A program made the position numbers and the translations under genes. From the NCBI RefSeq assembly GCF_039522665.1, contig NZ_BAAADV010000001.1, positions 1,011,226 to 1,075,225 on the forward strand: DNA of 64,000 nt, given 5' to 3'. Below are positions 25,746 through 33,986 of this stretch, piece by piece. The DNA comes from Natronoarchaeum mannanilyticum. Its GTDB lineage: Archaea; Halobacteriota; Halobacteria; Halobacteriales; Natronoarchaeaceae. The notes under the pieces are model-generated. The model was not told the DNA's origin, did not search any database, and saw nothing but the letters and a program-made list of their open reading frames with translations. Positions within the stretch are counted from its first letter, which is position 1, and each line of letters starts with the position of its first letter.

Positions 25746-26654
25746 ATGGCATTTAGACAATTCGAGTATCTTGATGATTTAGCTGTTCGCAGCCTATTAG
25801 CATCAGAGAATATTGCGATCCCGGAGGCAATAACAGAGGTTTCTGAGTCTACTACAGAAGGAGAAGGTGGTGCAGAGTTATCTGCGGGATTTGAGATACC
25901 CTATGTAGGAAAAGCAGAAGGGGGAGCTAACCTTGCAGGGTCAAAAATGGGAAGGCAGATGTTTGAAACATCTAAACGCATTAATGACCAGTATATTTTT
26001 AATGTTCTTCATGAAGAGGTAGAGGATGAGATTGTTGATATCACTGAGGGAGATACCGTTAGTTGCTCAGAAGGAGATCTAGTGAAAATCAGTGGGGCCA
26101 TAAATACAGATGCTATTTATAGAATTTTGACGATATTTAATGCCTACTCAGAAGTCATGGATATAGAAAACCAAGATCAGATACAGGAAGCTCACAAAAT
26201 ATTATATTCGGATGCGATCGGATTATCATTAGAAGTAGAAGATTCACGATTTGCCTACGGAATGAGAATAGACCCGGACAATCTCTGGACAGAAAGGAGA
26301 CAAGCATTTCTAGAAGCTAAAGAATATGTTGTTTTCGGTCGAGTATCAAAACAAATTGGAGGAGAAGATAGATGGGACTATCTCAATGTTGCAGAGCTAA
26401 TTGATTCAATATTAGTGGATGAAACAATGGATTCCTTGAGGAATTGGGCTTCAGGAATGATTAATGCGATAGATTCTGCGGAAGGAGATATGGAAGTTCC
26501 TGATGTGTCTTCTGCTGATATCGAAGCTTTCGCTGATTTAGGTGATATCGGTGAGGTAACTACTGATGCTCGTTTCAGTTTGGATGTTGAGGATAGAGAG
26601 ATAGCTCTAGAAGGACCAGGATTCGTCATCCATCCAATTGCAATATATTGGTGA
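25746..26654 (+). CDS. AT-rich gene of unknown function, resembling DUF6414
   Basis: A 302-residue soluble protein with codon use very unlike the window (many ATA, AGA, AAT). The opening FRQFEYLDDLAVRSLLASEN, then a glycine-rich AELSAGFEIPYVGKAEGG stretch and RINDQYIFNVLHEEV, is reminiscent of the DUF6414 family found in bacteria and archaea; I hold this loosely. No catalytic motif is visible and there are no membrane spans. A TATA-like TTATTG about 28 bases before the ATG fits a leaderless gene. It lies in the AT-rich island downstream of tRNA-Arg, so it was probably acquired. A defence or mobile-element role is possible but not shown. Confidence 0.75.
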   Translation: MAFRQFEYLDDLAVRSLLASENIAIPEAITEVSESTTEGEGGAELSAGFEIPYVGKAEGGANLAGSKMGRQMFETSKRINDQYIFNVLHEEVEDEIVDITEGDTVSCSEGDLVKISGAINTDAIYRILTIFNAYSEVMDIENQDQIQEAHKILYSDAIGLSLEVEDSRFAYGMRIDPDNLWTERRQAFLEAKEYVVFGRVSKQIGGEDRWDYLNVAELIDSILVDETMDSLRNWASGMINAIDSAEGDMEVPDVSSADIEAFADLGDIGEVTTDARFSLDVEDREIALEGPGFVIHPIAIYW

Positions 26655-26773
26655 AATCACTGATCGCGACCAGTCCGTATTGTTCCGCAATAATGGGCTA
26701 TATACCAGAGAAAACACCTACTTTACTATATCATAGATAGAATTATTTGATGCGTGTATTATTCGTTATAGAT

Positions 26774-28255
26774 CTACTGCAGCGGGCACGCGTACCGCAA
26801 CACCTGCCGCTGACCCGTCGGACTGGTACCACCGTCGTACACGTACCGCTCGTACTCGGTGATCGTCACGTGCTCGGCGTCGGCGTCGTACCGGGCGCTC
26901 GCCCGCCGGCAGGCGTATTCGGCGAGGCGCTCGGCCGTGACGCCCGAACCGTCGATGTCGCTCATGAACTTGCGCCACCGGAAGTTTCCGTACGTCCGGG
27001 CGGCGTCGGGCGGGGCGGTCCAGTCCTCGACCGATCGGCCCAGCGCGTCGACCTCGCGCCCGGTGTCCAGCCGGGCCGTGACGCCGTACCAGCGGTAGGC
27101 GGCGGGCGGGTCGTCGAACATCGCCCACTTGTAGTCCTCCGTCTCGGCGCCGTCGACCGGCGCCAGCGGGTCCGCGGCGCCGACCGAGCCGACGCCCCAC
27201 GCCAGCACCGAGACGAGCGCGAGCGCCGCGAGGGCGAGGCCGGCGCGGCGACGCCAGCGCGCGATCGCGGGCGACGTCGGGAGCGCGGGGGCGCGCCGGC
27301 GGGCGACGGTCAGCGCGTCGGCCCACCAGTCCAGCGCGAACGGGGCGAGGTGCGGTCGAACCCGGCGCTCGACGGCGTCCCACGCGCTCGCGGGGAGAAA
27401 CAGGACGACGCCGGCGGTCAGCACGAGCGGGAACAGGCCGACGGTGACGGTCAGAAACATCCCCAGGTGCGCGCCGAGGAACAGCAGCACGAGCGCCGTG
27501 CGGGCGCGCCCGGTCAGCAGGATCAAGAGCGGCGACGCGACGAGCAGCGCGAGCCAGGGGACGGCGACCGCGCCGGCGAGGTCCGGAATTTCGGCGAGGT
27601 AGTTTCCCAGCAGGATCGTGAAGCTGTCGAGCCGGACCACGTCACGGACGGCGTCGCCGCCGAGCCAGCGGCCGCCGCGGAGCTTGAACACCGCGTTCGT
27701 CGCGTAAACCGTCACGACCTGCAGGCACAGCGCCGCCGTCGCCGCCGAGGCGACGTGCCGGTCGCGATCGGAGCGGCCGAGCGCGTCGACCGACCAGCGC
27801 TCGCCCAGCGGAACGAGCAGCGAAAGCGCCAGCAGCGTCGCGAGCAACACGTCGCCGGAGTTCAGCACGAGCGGGTTGCGCAGCTGCACGGAGACGAGCA
27901 GCGCCAGCGATCCGGCCGCTGCGAGCCGGGACCGGACGCCGAGCAACAGCGCGATCGCGAGCACGGCCGCGAGGACGAACAGGCACGCCTGAAACCACGC
28001 CGCACCGGAGACCGCGTGGAGCGACAGCGACTCGGCGAGGGGGTACTGCTCGGCGAGCGCCGCGCGGGGCAAGACGCCCCGATCGGCGTGGAACGCGACC
28101 AGATCGGTCGCCCGGAGCAGGAGATCGACCAGCAGCGTGATCGCGACGAGGGCGCGAAACGCCGCCAGCGCGCGGGCGTCGACGCCGAGGCGCCGCGCCA
28201 GCGCCGCGTGGAGCCGCGCCGCGGGTGAGGAGGCGTCGTTCGGGTGGAGGGACAT
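26774..28255 (-). CDS. HTTM-domain membrane protein
   Basis: A 493-residue multi-span protein matching the HTTM (horizontally transferred transmembrane) domain, related to vitamin K-dependent gamma-carboxylase. Landmarks are LAAFRALVAITLLVDLLLRA at the first span, LLLGVRSRLAAAGSLALLV, the loop LRNPLVLNSGDVLL and NAVFKLRGGRWLGGDAV, all typical of HTTM proteins. The last ~140 residues after the final helix (near residue 365) are a polar, partly aromatic exterior domain (RWYGVTARLDTGREVDALG, CRRASARYDADAEHV). The reaction of the archaeal family is unknown. The gene is transcribed towards the AT-rich island and stands alone. Confidence 0.87.
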   Translation of the reverse strand: MSLHPNDASSPAARLHAALARRLGVDARALAAFRALVAITLLVDLLLRATDLVAFHADRGVLPRAALAEQYPLAESLSLHAVSGAAWFQACLFVLAAVLAIALLLGVRSRLAAAGSLALLVSVQLRNPLVLNSGDVLLATLLALSLLVPLGERWSVDALGRSDRDRHVASAATAALCLQVVTVYATNAVFKLRGGRWLGGDAVRDVVRLDSFTILLGNYLAEIPDLAGAVAVPWLALLVASPLLILLTGRARTALVLLFLGAHLGMFLTVTVGLFPLVLTAGVVLFLPASAWDAVERRVRPHLAPFALDWWADALTVARRRAPALPTSPAIARWRRRAGLALAALALVSVLAWGVGSVGAADPLAPVDGAETEDYKWAMFDDPPAAYRWYGVTARLDTGREVDALGRSVEDWTAPPDAARTYGNFRWRKFMSDIDGSGVTAERLAEYACRRASARYDADAEHVTITEYERYVYDGGTSPTGQRQVLRYACPLQ

Positions 28256-28360
28256 CGTCGGCGCTATCGTTCCCCGGTCGCGAGTAAATAGTTTGTGAAC
28301 CTGTTAGAAATAAACCGCAGTGCCGCGCAGCGACCGTGAACGGCGGGCGGGCGCCGCGGG

Positions 28361-28513
28361 TCAGGCCAGGCGACTGCTCACGTCCTCGATGTCGCCGCGG
28401 CAGAACGGACACCGATAGCTCGTGTCGAAGCCGCTGCGCTGGGTGACGGTACGGGCTTCGAGTTCGTGCATCGCGATGCTTCGATCGCAGTCCGGGCAAC
28501 TGACCTTGGGCAT
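28361..28513 (-). CDS. 50-residue zinc-finger protein
   Basis: A tiny protein with two CPxC knuckles: VSCPDCDRS at residues 5-13 and YRCPFCRGD near 33-41, with MHE and a polar spacer between, which makes a zinc-ribbon very likely. It is below the length cut-off of common gene finders. The start is ATG; a TATA-like TTTATGAA about 28 bases upstream fits a leaderless transcript, and codon use (GC-rich third positions, acidic residues) is that of the host. Function unknown; small zinc-ribbon proteins of this kind are frequent in haloarchaea. It lies between the HTTM and aminopeptidase genes on the same strand. Confidence 0.72.
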   Translation of the reverse strand: MPKVSCPDCDRSIAMHELEARTVTQRSGFDTSYRCPFCRGDIEDVSSRLA

Positions 28514-28623
28514 GCTACGATAACTGCGACGGATATTCATAAATAATTCTCAAGTTTGTAGACGGGATAGAAGATCAAATTACGGCATCGAGCGCATCTC
28601 CGGGACGCACCTCGCTAGCGGAA

Positions 28624-29712
28624 CTACCCCTCGAACCCGTCCTCGAACCTGAACGTCCCGTCGCGCTGCACCACTTCGCCGTCGACCTCGATCCGCGAGT
28701 CCTCGCTCATGTCGACGATCATGTCGACGTGGACGGCGCTCTCGTTCTGTTCGTTGCCCTCGCCGACGGTGTCCTCGTAGGCCCGACCGACCGCCATGTG
28801 GACGGTGTCGCCCATCTTCTCGTCGAACAGCATGTTGTAGGTGAACCGGTCGATGTCGCGGTTCATCCCGATGCCGAGCTCGCCGAGGCGGCGGGCACCG
28901 TCGTCGGTGTTGAGAATCTCCGTGAGGACGTCCTCGTTCTTGCTCGCGGCGTGGTCGACAACCTCGCCGTCCTCGAACACGAGGCGGGCGTCGAGCACCT
29001 CGCGACCCTGCTGGTAGACGGGCTTGTCGAACAGCACCTCGCCCTCGACGCTGTCGGGCTGCGGTGCGGTAAAGACCTCGCCGCCGGGGACGTTATGCTT
29101 GCAGGTGTCGTTGATCGTCGGGTTGTCGGCGACGCGCATCGTGACGTCGGTCGAGTCGCCCGAGACGATCCGGACCTCCTCGGCGCCCTCGAGGATCTCG
29201 ACCATCTGGGCCTGGAACGCCTCCTGGGCGTCCCAGTCCTTGTTGACGGCGTCCCAGACGAAGTTCTCGTAGCCCTCGGTGCTCATCTCGGCGAGCTGGG
29301 CGTTGGCCGGCGCGGGGTACTGCGTGAGCGTCCAGTTGTCGGTGAGCCGCTCGTCGAGGATGGGCCGCCGGGTCTGCTGATAGGCCGAGTTCTGCTCGGG
29401 GTCGATGTCGCTGGTCTCGGTGACGTTCTCGTCCGCCCGGACGTGGATGTGGGCGTCGGCCGCCTCGACGAGCGCCATCTCGTGGTCCGGAAGCTCGAAC
29501 TCGCCGTCGTGGGCTCGCATGTAGGCGCGGTGGGCGCGGGCGGTGCCGCCCAGCGACACGGGGTTGGCGCCGACGTCGCCCAGGACCTCGTAGATCGCGA
29601 CCAGCAGGTCCTCGGCGACGTCCGGTACTCTGACGATCACGTCGTCGCCCTCTTCCAGTTCGAGCGCATCGTGGACGAGCAGCGACGCGTGCTCGCGGAT
29701 TCGCGGGTCCAT
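28624..29712 (-). CDS. M29-family aminopeptidase
   Basis: Metallo-aminopeptidase of the thermophilic AmpS/AmpT type, cleaving N-terminal residues of peptides in the cytoplasm. The 362-residue protein has the family length. The metal-binding region is in the C-terminal half: LGIGMNRDIDRFTYNMLFDE followed by GDTVHMAVGRAYEDTVG and SAVHVDMIVDM, matching the H-x-A-x-G and H-x-D ligand patterns of M29. The N-terminal domain has DDVIVRVPDVAEDLLVAI. The ATG chosen gives MDPRIREHASLLVHDAL; longer upstream frames lack similarity and overlap the gene on the other strand's promoter. It stands alone. Confidence 0.9.
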   Translation of the reverse strand: MDPRIREHASLLVHDALELEEGDDVIVRVPDVAEDLLVAIYEVLGDVGANPVSLGGTARAHRAYMRAHDGEFELPDHEMALVEAADAHIHVRADENVTETSDIDPEQNSAYQQTRRPILDERLTDNWTLTQYPAPANAQLAEMSTEGYENFVWDAVNKDWDAQEAFQAQMVEILEGAEEVRIVSGDSTDVTMRVADNPTINDTCKHNVPGGEVFTAPQPDSVEGEVLFDKPVYQQGREVLDARLVFEDGEVVDHAASKNEDVLTEILNTDDGARRLGELGIGMNRDIDRFTYNMLFDEKMGDTVHMAVGRAYEDTVGEGNEQNESAVHVDMIVDMSEDSRIEVDGEVVQRDGTFRFEDGFEG

Positions 29713-29854
29713 ACCACCTTCTGAATCCGGGTCGTGCAAAACCGTTTGGTTTGGCGACGGTTGCGGAAGCGGCGCGCTCGCGGCACTCACCGACGACGGG
29801 TCGAGCGTCGGCATCGCGCCGGGTTCTATGTGCCCGTAGCTCCAGACGTGCAGT

Positions 29855-30214
29855 GTGCAGATCCACGGCCACGAAGTCCGGGGCGCGGTCGACGCCGAGA
29901 CGCGCTGCGCCCACTACGCGAGCGAGCGCGACGTCGTCGCGATCAAGTTCGCCTGCTGCGGGACGTACTACCCCTGCTTTCGGTGCCACGAGGCCGTCAC
30001 CGAGCACGACGCCGAGCGGTGGCCGGCCGACCGCCGGGACGAGCCGGCGGTGCTCTGTGGCGCCTGCGGCGCCGAACTCGCGGTCGAGGAGTACGTGGGC
30101 GCCGAAGGATGCCCGGCCTGCGACGCGGCGTTCAACCCCGGCTGCGCGGACCACTACCACCTGTACTTCGAAGAGTTCGGAAACGCCGGTGAGGAGAGCG
30201 CCGACGCCCCGTAG
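29855..30214 (+). CDS. CHY-type zinc-finger protein
   Basis: A 119-residue protein of the CHY zinc-finger family. Zinc ligands can be followed along the chain: TRCAHYASERDVVAIKFACC, YYPCFRCHEAV, CGACGAEL, GCPACDAAFNPGCADHYHLY. Such single-domain forms occur in bacteria, yeast (Hot13) and archaea; in eukaryotes the domain is part of RCHY1. A role in metal handling or redox is plausible but unproven. The start is GTG, because the upstream frame is closed by a TAG four codons earlier than the preceding Cys codon and no ATG is available. It is divergent from the aminopeptidase gene and upstream of threonine aldolase. Confidence 0.87.
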   Translation: MQIHGHEVRGAVDAETRCAHYASERDVVAIKFACCGTYYPCFRCHEAVTEHDAERWPADRRDEPAVLCGACGAELAVEEYVGAEGCPACDAAFNPGCADHYHLYFEEFGNAGEESADAP

Positions 30215-30283
30215 CTATTGACCGCCGCGCAGACCGCCTCGACGGCCGGGACCGTTTTTCCGCACGGACGCCAACGCGGGAGT

Positions 30284-31303
30284 ATGATCGACCTCCGGAG
30301 CGACACCGTGACGACGCCGAGCGACGAGATGCGACGGGCGGCCCGCGACGCCGAGGTTGGCGACGACGTGTACGGCGAGGACCCCTCGGTGAACGAGCTA
30401 GAACGTCGGGCCGCCGAGATCGTCGGGACCGAGGCCGCGCTGTACGTCCCGACGGGGACGATGGGCAACCAGATCGTGGCGCGGGTCCACGCCGAGCGGG
30501 GCCAGGAGGTGCTCGTCGAGCGCGAGAGCCACATCTACAAGTGGGAACTGGGCGGCCTGTCCCAGCACGCCCAGCTACAGGTCCGGACGCTGGACGGCGG
30601 CGACCGCGGCGTCCCGACGCCGGCGCAGATCCGGGCGGAGCACGTCGAGGAGGACCTCCACAGACCCGGCACCGGGCTGCTGACGCTGGAGAACACCCAC
30701 AACGCCAAGGGTGGCGTCGCCATCGCGCCCGAGCGGATCGACGCCGCCGCGGAGGCTGCCCGCGACCTCGACGTGCCGGTCCACCTCGACGGGGCGCGCC
30801 TGTTCAACGCCGCCACCCACCACGACGTGCCGGCCGAGCGGTTCGTGGAGTCGGTCGACTCGGTGATGTTCTGCCTCTCGAAGGGGCTCGGCGCGCCCGT
30901 GGGATCGATGCTGGCCGGCGACGAGAAATTCATCGAGCGCGCCCGGCGCACCCGGAAACTGCTGGGCGGCGGGATGCGCCAGGCCGGGCTGATCGCGGCG
31001 CCGGGAGTCGCGGCGCTGGCGAACCGCGATCGGCTCTCGGCGGATCACGAGAACGCCCGAGAGCTCGCCGCCGGGCTCGACGCCGTTCCGGGGCTCGCGG
31101 CGTCGGAACCGGAGACGAACATCGTGCTGGTCGACACGAGCGGCGCCGGACTGTCCGCGGAGGAGTTCCTCGACGCCGCGGAGCGTCGCGACGTGCTCGG
31201 CACCGCGTTCGGAGAACACACCGTCCGCTTCTGCACGCATCTGGACGTTGCGCGGGAGGACGTCGAAGCGGCCGTGCGGAGAATTCGGGACGAACTCCGC
31301 TAG
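30284..31303 (+). CDS. Low-specificity L-threonine aldolase
   Basis: PLP enzyme that splits L-threonine (and allo-threonine) to glycine and acetaldehyde. The 339-residue protein is of normal length and starts with the family signature MIDLRSDTVTTPSDEMR. GDDVYGEDPSV, YVPTGTMGNQIV, VHLDGARLFNA (Asp binding the PLP pyridine) and FCLSKGLGAPVGS (Schiff-base Lys near residue 200) are intact. The ATG at this position is chosen over an upstream in-frame ATG whose 22 extra residues do not belong to the family. It follows the CHY zinc-finger gene by 69 bases and may share its transcript; its stop codon overlaps a convergent small gene. Confidence 0.92.
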   Translation: MIDLRSDTVTTPSDEMRRAARDAEVGDDVYGEDPSVNELERRAAEIVGTEAALYVPTGTMGNQIVARVHAERGQEVLVERESHIYKWELGGLSQHAQLQVRTLDGGDRGVPTPAQIRAEHVEEDLHRPGTGLLTLENTHNAKGGVAIAPERIDAAAEAARDLDVPVHLDGARLFNAATHHDVPAERFVESVDSVMFCLSKGLGAPVGSMLAGDEKFIERARRTRKLLGGGMRQAGLIAAPGVAALANRDRLSADHENARELAAGLDAVPGLAASEPETNIVLVDTSGAGLSAEEFLDAAERRDVLGTAFGEHTVRFCTHLDVAREDVEAAVRRIRDELR

Positions 31304-31425
31304 CGGCGCGACTCGTCCATCCCTTCCTTGAAGGAGAGCAGCGTCCGGCGCACTAGCAGGAACAGGAAGAAAAACAGCCCGACGAAGACCGCGACGAGGC
31401 CGAGGAAGAACGGATCGAGGTTCAT
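31300..31425 (-). CDS. 41-residue single-span membrane protein
   Basis: A very small protein: MNLDPFFLGLVAVFVGLFFF opens it, the hydrophobic helix runs on through LFLLV, and it ends with a basic-then-mixed tail RRTLLSFKEGMDESRR. A clear membrane helix with positive residues at its cytoplasmic edge argues for a real gene rather than a random frame. The stop codon (TAG) overlaps the stop of the convergent threonine aldolase gene by 4 bases. No SD sequence or strong TATA is visible. Small membrane proteins of this pattern are widespread in haloarchaea without known function. Confidence 0.7.
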   Translation of the reverse strand: MNLDPFFLGLVAVFVGLFFFLFLLVRRTLLSFKEGMDESRR

Positions 31426-31555
31426 GTCTCGACGTTCAGTCGGCCGGAACAAAGGCGTTTCGACGGGTGTCGACGGTCGGTCCGGTGGGAGATTGCGGTC
31501 GCGGGCTCGCGCTCAGCCCGGAAAGTTCATGCAGGACGATTGAGATATGTAGCGC

Positions 31556-32404
31556 ATGGCCGACCTCCTGCCCTCCTCCCCCGACACCTCGGCCGCGGAC
31601 GGCGGCGACCCGCGGGTGGTCGGGTTAGACAGCGACGACGCCGACGACGTGCTGGCTGCCCTGTCCTCGGGCACCGCGCGCGAACTGCTCAGCGCGCTCC
31701 ACGACGACCCCGGGACGCCCTCGGAGCTGGCCGACCGCGTCGACACCTCGCTCCAGAACACCCAGTACCATCTCGAGAACCTGGCCGACGCCGACGTGAT
31801 CCGCGTCGCCGACACGATCTACTCCGAGAAGGGCCGCGAGATGAAGGTGTACGCCCCGACCGACCAGCCCCTCGTGGTGTTCGCCGGCGACGACGAGAAG
31901 GAGACCGGACTCCGCGCCGCGCTCTCGCGGCTGCTCGGCGGCATCGGCGCCGTCGCCGGCGCGAGCCTGCTCGTCCAGTATCTCGCCCCCGAAACGGCGA
32001 CGAGCGGCGGCGCGACCGACGGCGGAACCGGCGACAGCGGGTCCGGTGACGAACCCGCCGGTGGGGGATCGGACGACGGCGGCGGAGTCACCACGTCCGA
32101 CGCCGACGAGAGCGGTGACGGCACGGATTCGGGTGACGACACCACTTCGGACGGAGACAGCGCCGACGGCGGCGGGTCCGATGGTGGCGGCAGCGCCGAC
32201 GGAAGCGGCGCCGACGGCGGAACAGCGAGCGGCGGCGAAGACGGCGGCGCCGGCGGCGTCGACGTCCCCTTCCTCGACGACGTGCCGCTGCTCGGTGATC
32301 TCTTCGGGGCCGGGCTGCCGCCGGGCGCGCTGTTTTTCGCCGGCGGCGCGACGGTGATGATCGCGTGGTTCGTGCTCTGGTACGCTCGGGCCTACCGAGC
32401 GTGA
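31556..32404 (+). CDS. Membrane-anchored ArsR-like winged-helix regulator
   Basis: A 282-residue protein. The DNA-binding winged helix is at residues ~28-90: DVLAALSSGTARELLSALHD, PGTPSELADRVDTSLQNTQY and HLENLADADVIRVADTIYSE are typical ArsR/HTH_20 elements. A hydrophobic helix (LSRLLGGIGAVAGASLLVQY) follows, then a ~100-residue low-complexity linker of Gly, Asp, Ser and Thr, and a final membrane segment (PPGALFFAGGATVMIAWFVL). The linker would lie outside the cell or bridge two membrane helices. Regulators of this organisation are common in haloarchaea; the target genes are unknown. A perfect hairpin follows the stop codon. Confidence 0.85.
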   Translation: MADLLPSSPDTSAADGGDPRVVGLDSDDADDVLAALSSGTARELLSALHDDPGTPSELADRVDTSLQNTQYHLENLADADVIRVADTIYSEKGREMKVYAPTDQPLVVFAGDDEKETGLRAALSRLLGGIGAVAGASLLVQYLAPETATSGGATDGGTGDSGSGDEPAGGGSDDGGGVTTSDADESGDGTDSGDDTTSDGDSADGGGSDGGGSADGSGADGGTASGGEDGGAGGVDVPFLDDVPLLGDLFGAGLPPGALFFAGGATVMIAWFVLWYARAYRA

Positions 32405-32742
32405 GCGATCTTCGAGCCGGGATCTCCCGGCCGAGCGACGGCGTCGCTCGGCGACCATCCCCTCGCCGTCACGTGACTAAAATCGCTGTTTGACTCTACG
32501 GTGGCTATTTTCCCTTCCCCTACAAAGTCGTAGACGCGTCCAGTCGAGGACGCCGTGGCTGTCCGACGGCCCTCCGAACGGAACCGCCCGATCGGCCCCG
32601 CGACCCGAATCCCACTGTCCGAAGCCCTCCGCCGTCGCGCCGGTCCCTGACGCCGGCGCGGTTCCGACCCTCCACGGGCGGCCGGAAATCCTGGCGCCGG
32701 CCGTCCGCGTCGGCCGTCACTGCCGAACCCATTCCCCCACTC
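32405..32742. other. Gene-free region with a hairpin after the winged-helix gene
   Basis: 338 bases. A perfect inverted repeat at 32430-32452 (GCCGAGCGAC, 3-base loop, GTCGCTCGGC) lies 26 bases past the stop codon and may be a terminator, although no T tract follows directly; T-rich runs occur about 40-60 bases further on. A single open frame on the plus strand has no protein-like character. Nothing else is evident. Confidence 0.5.
32430..32452 (+). terminator. Perfect 10-bp hairpin downstream of the winged-helix gene
   Basis: Arms GCCGAGCGAC and GTCGCTCGGC with loop GGC. The position soon after the stop codon suggests a role in 3'-end formation or mRNA stability; the inner motif GAGCGAC..GTCGCTC is also the type of short inverted repeat scattered in haloarchaeal genomes. 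Confidence 0.4.
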
Positions 32743-33246
32743 TCAGATAGAGAACTCCTCGAACACCGTTCCGTCCGGCTGTACCAGTTTCCCGTCGAGC
32801 CCGTCGTCCGCGGGGACCAGTTCGGCGTGCCCCGGCCGGTTCCCGCGCGGCTGGGCGTGACTACCGGGGTTGAGCAGCGTCACCTCGTCGGTCTCGACCA
32901 CGCCGGGGTCGTGGGAGTGGCCCGAGATCACCAGGTCGGCGCCCTTCTGGCGGCCGAACAGCGAGAGCGCGGTCGGCCCGCCGTCCCGGCGGTGCGTGAC
33001 GGCGATGCGGACGCCCTCGTACTCGACGGTGCGGGCCGTCGGAAGCCGCTCGCGGACGGTTGCGCTGTCGGCGTTGCCGTGGACCGGGTAGAGGGTGTCG
33101 GCGACGTCGTGGAACGCGTCGAGCGCGCTCGTCGACGTGAAATCGCCCGCGTGGATCACCGCGTCTGCCTCGCGGACGGCCTCGATCGTTCGTCCTTCGA
33201 GCGCGTGGCCCTCGCTGCTGTGGGTGTCGGAACAGACCGTGAGCAT
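32743..33246 (-). CDS. YfcE/MJ0936-type metallophosphoesterase
   Basis: Phosphodiesterase of the calcineurin-like superfamily, close to MJ0936 and YfcE, which hydrolyse phosphodiesters with a two-metal centre. The 167-residue protein carries all five blocks: CSDTHSSE (DxH), AVIHAGDFTS (GDxxS/T type), YPVHGNADS (GNxD), IAVTHRRDGG (H) and LVISGHSHDPG (GHSH). The size equals that of MJ0936. Start at ATG (MLTVCSDTHSSEGHA) is certain because the first metal motif begins at residue 5. It is divergent from the neighbouring winged-helix-like gene. The physiological substrate is unknown. Confidence 0.92.
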   Translation of the reverse strand: MLTVCSDTHSSEGHALEGRTIEAVREADAVIHAGDFTSTSALDAFHDVADTLYPVHGNADSATVRERLPTARTVEYEGVRIAVTHRRDGGPTALSLFGRQKGADLVISGHSHDPGVVETDEVTLLNPGSHAQPRGNRPGHAELVPADDGLDGKLVQPDGTVFEEFSI

Positions 33247-33384
33247 GGCAGTGGCGAGGGGCGCCGTCCCGACCTGTCTTTCGACTCGGCGCGCAGCGGA
33301 ATCGGATCGCGACCTGCCGAGCGAGACGCCGTCGCGTGCTCGCGAAGGGGAAGGCCCATGGTGGATGCTCGCAAACGCCCAGCT

Positions 33385-33966
33385 ATGGCTGCGGACAGCG
33401 ACGCGGGCGGCGGCGCGCCCTCGGCCGACGAGGCGACGGTGCTGGCGGCGTTCGAGGACGCGGCGCCGCTCTCCGTCCAGGAAGTCGCCGCGGCGGCCGG
33501 GCTCGACGCCGAGGCGGCCGCGGCGGCGCTCGACGCGCTCGTCGAGCGAGGAGCGCTCCGGCGGAAGACGGTGTCCGGCGTCGACGCCGAGGCTCGGGAT
33601 CGACCCAGAGACGACGCGCGCGAGGAGCTCGACGTCGACCTCTGGTACCTTCCCCCGGAACGGCTGGCCGACGGCGACGTCGTCGTCACGATCGACGACG
33701 ACCGGGCGATCGAGGACGCCCTCGACGAGCTGGAGTTCCCGGGCGCCAGCGAGCTGATGCGCGACTGGCGTCGCGACGCCGTCCGGACGGCGTTCGAGTA
33801 TCTCCGAGAGCGCGGCCCGGCGGACCGCGAGGCGCTGGCCGAGGACGTGTATCCCGCCCACTCGGCGGGCTACGCGGACGCCGAAGTGTGGCTCGACTGC
33901 GTCGCGCCGCGACTGGCAGAACTGCCGGGCGTCGAGCGGGCGGACGGGGCGTTCCGGATCGACTGA
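33385..33966 (+). CDS. Haloarchaeal protein with winged-helix-like N terminus
   Basis: A 193-residue (202 with the upstream ATG at 33358) soluble, acidic protein. Residues ~15-60 (EATVLAAFEDAAPLSVQEVA, then AAALDALVERGALRRKTVSG) have the look of a small winged helix, and a similar helix pair occurs near the end (AFEYLRERGPADREALAEDV). The middle segment VDLWYLPPERLADGDVVVTI is likely beta. No catalytic residues are evident. I do not recognise the family; a conserved haloarchaeal regulator or adaptor is the best description. Convergent with a tiny zinc-finger gene, divergent from the phosphoesterase. Confidence 0.72.
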   Translation: MAADSDAGGGAPSADEATVLAAFEDAAPLSVQEVAAAAGLDAEAAAAALDALVERGALRRKTVSGVDAEARDRPRDDAREELDVDLWYLPPERLADGDVVVTIDDDRAIEDALDELEFPGASELMRDWRRDAVRTAFEYLRERGPADREALAEDVYPAHSAGYADAEVWLDCVAPRLAELPGVERADGAFRID

Positions 33967-33986
33967 GCGAAGCGAGTTCGTCCGGG

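Noticed and set aside
25501-26773. Attachment-site duplication of the tRNA-Arg 3' end
   Set aside because: I looked for a second copy of the T-loop/acceptor end in the island and its borders and found none of convincing length, so no att sites are claimed.
26747-28228. 493-codon plus-strand frame opposite the HTTM gene
   Set aside because: Arg/Gln/Glu-rich low-complexity translation; antisense shadow of the membrane protein.
32490-32750. 86-codon frame after the winged-helix gene
   Set aside because: Pro/Arg-rich translation, overlaps the end of the phosphoesterase gene, no start signal.
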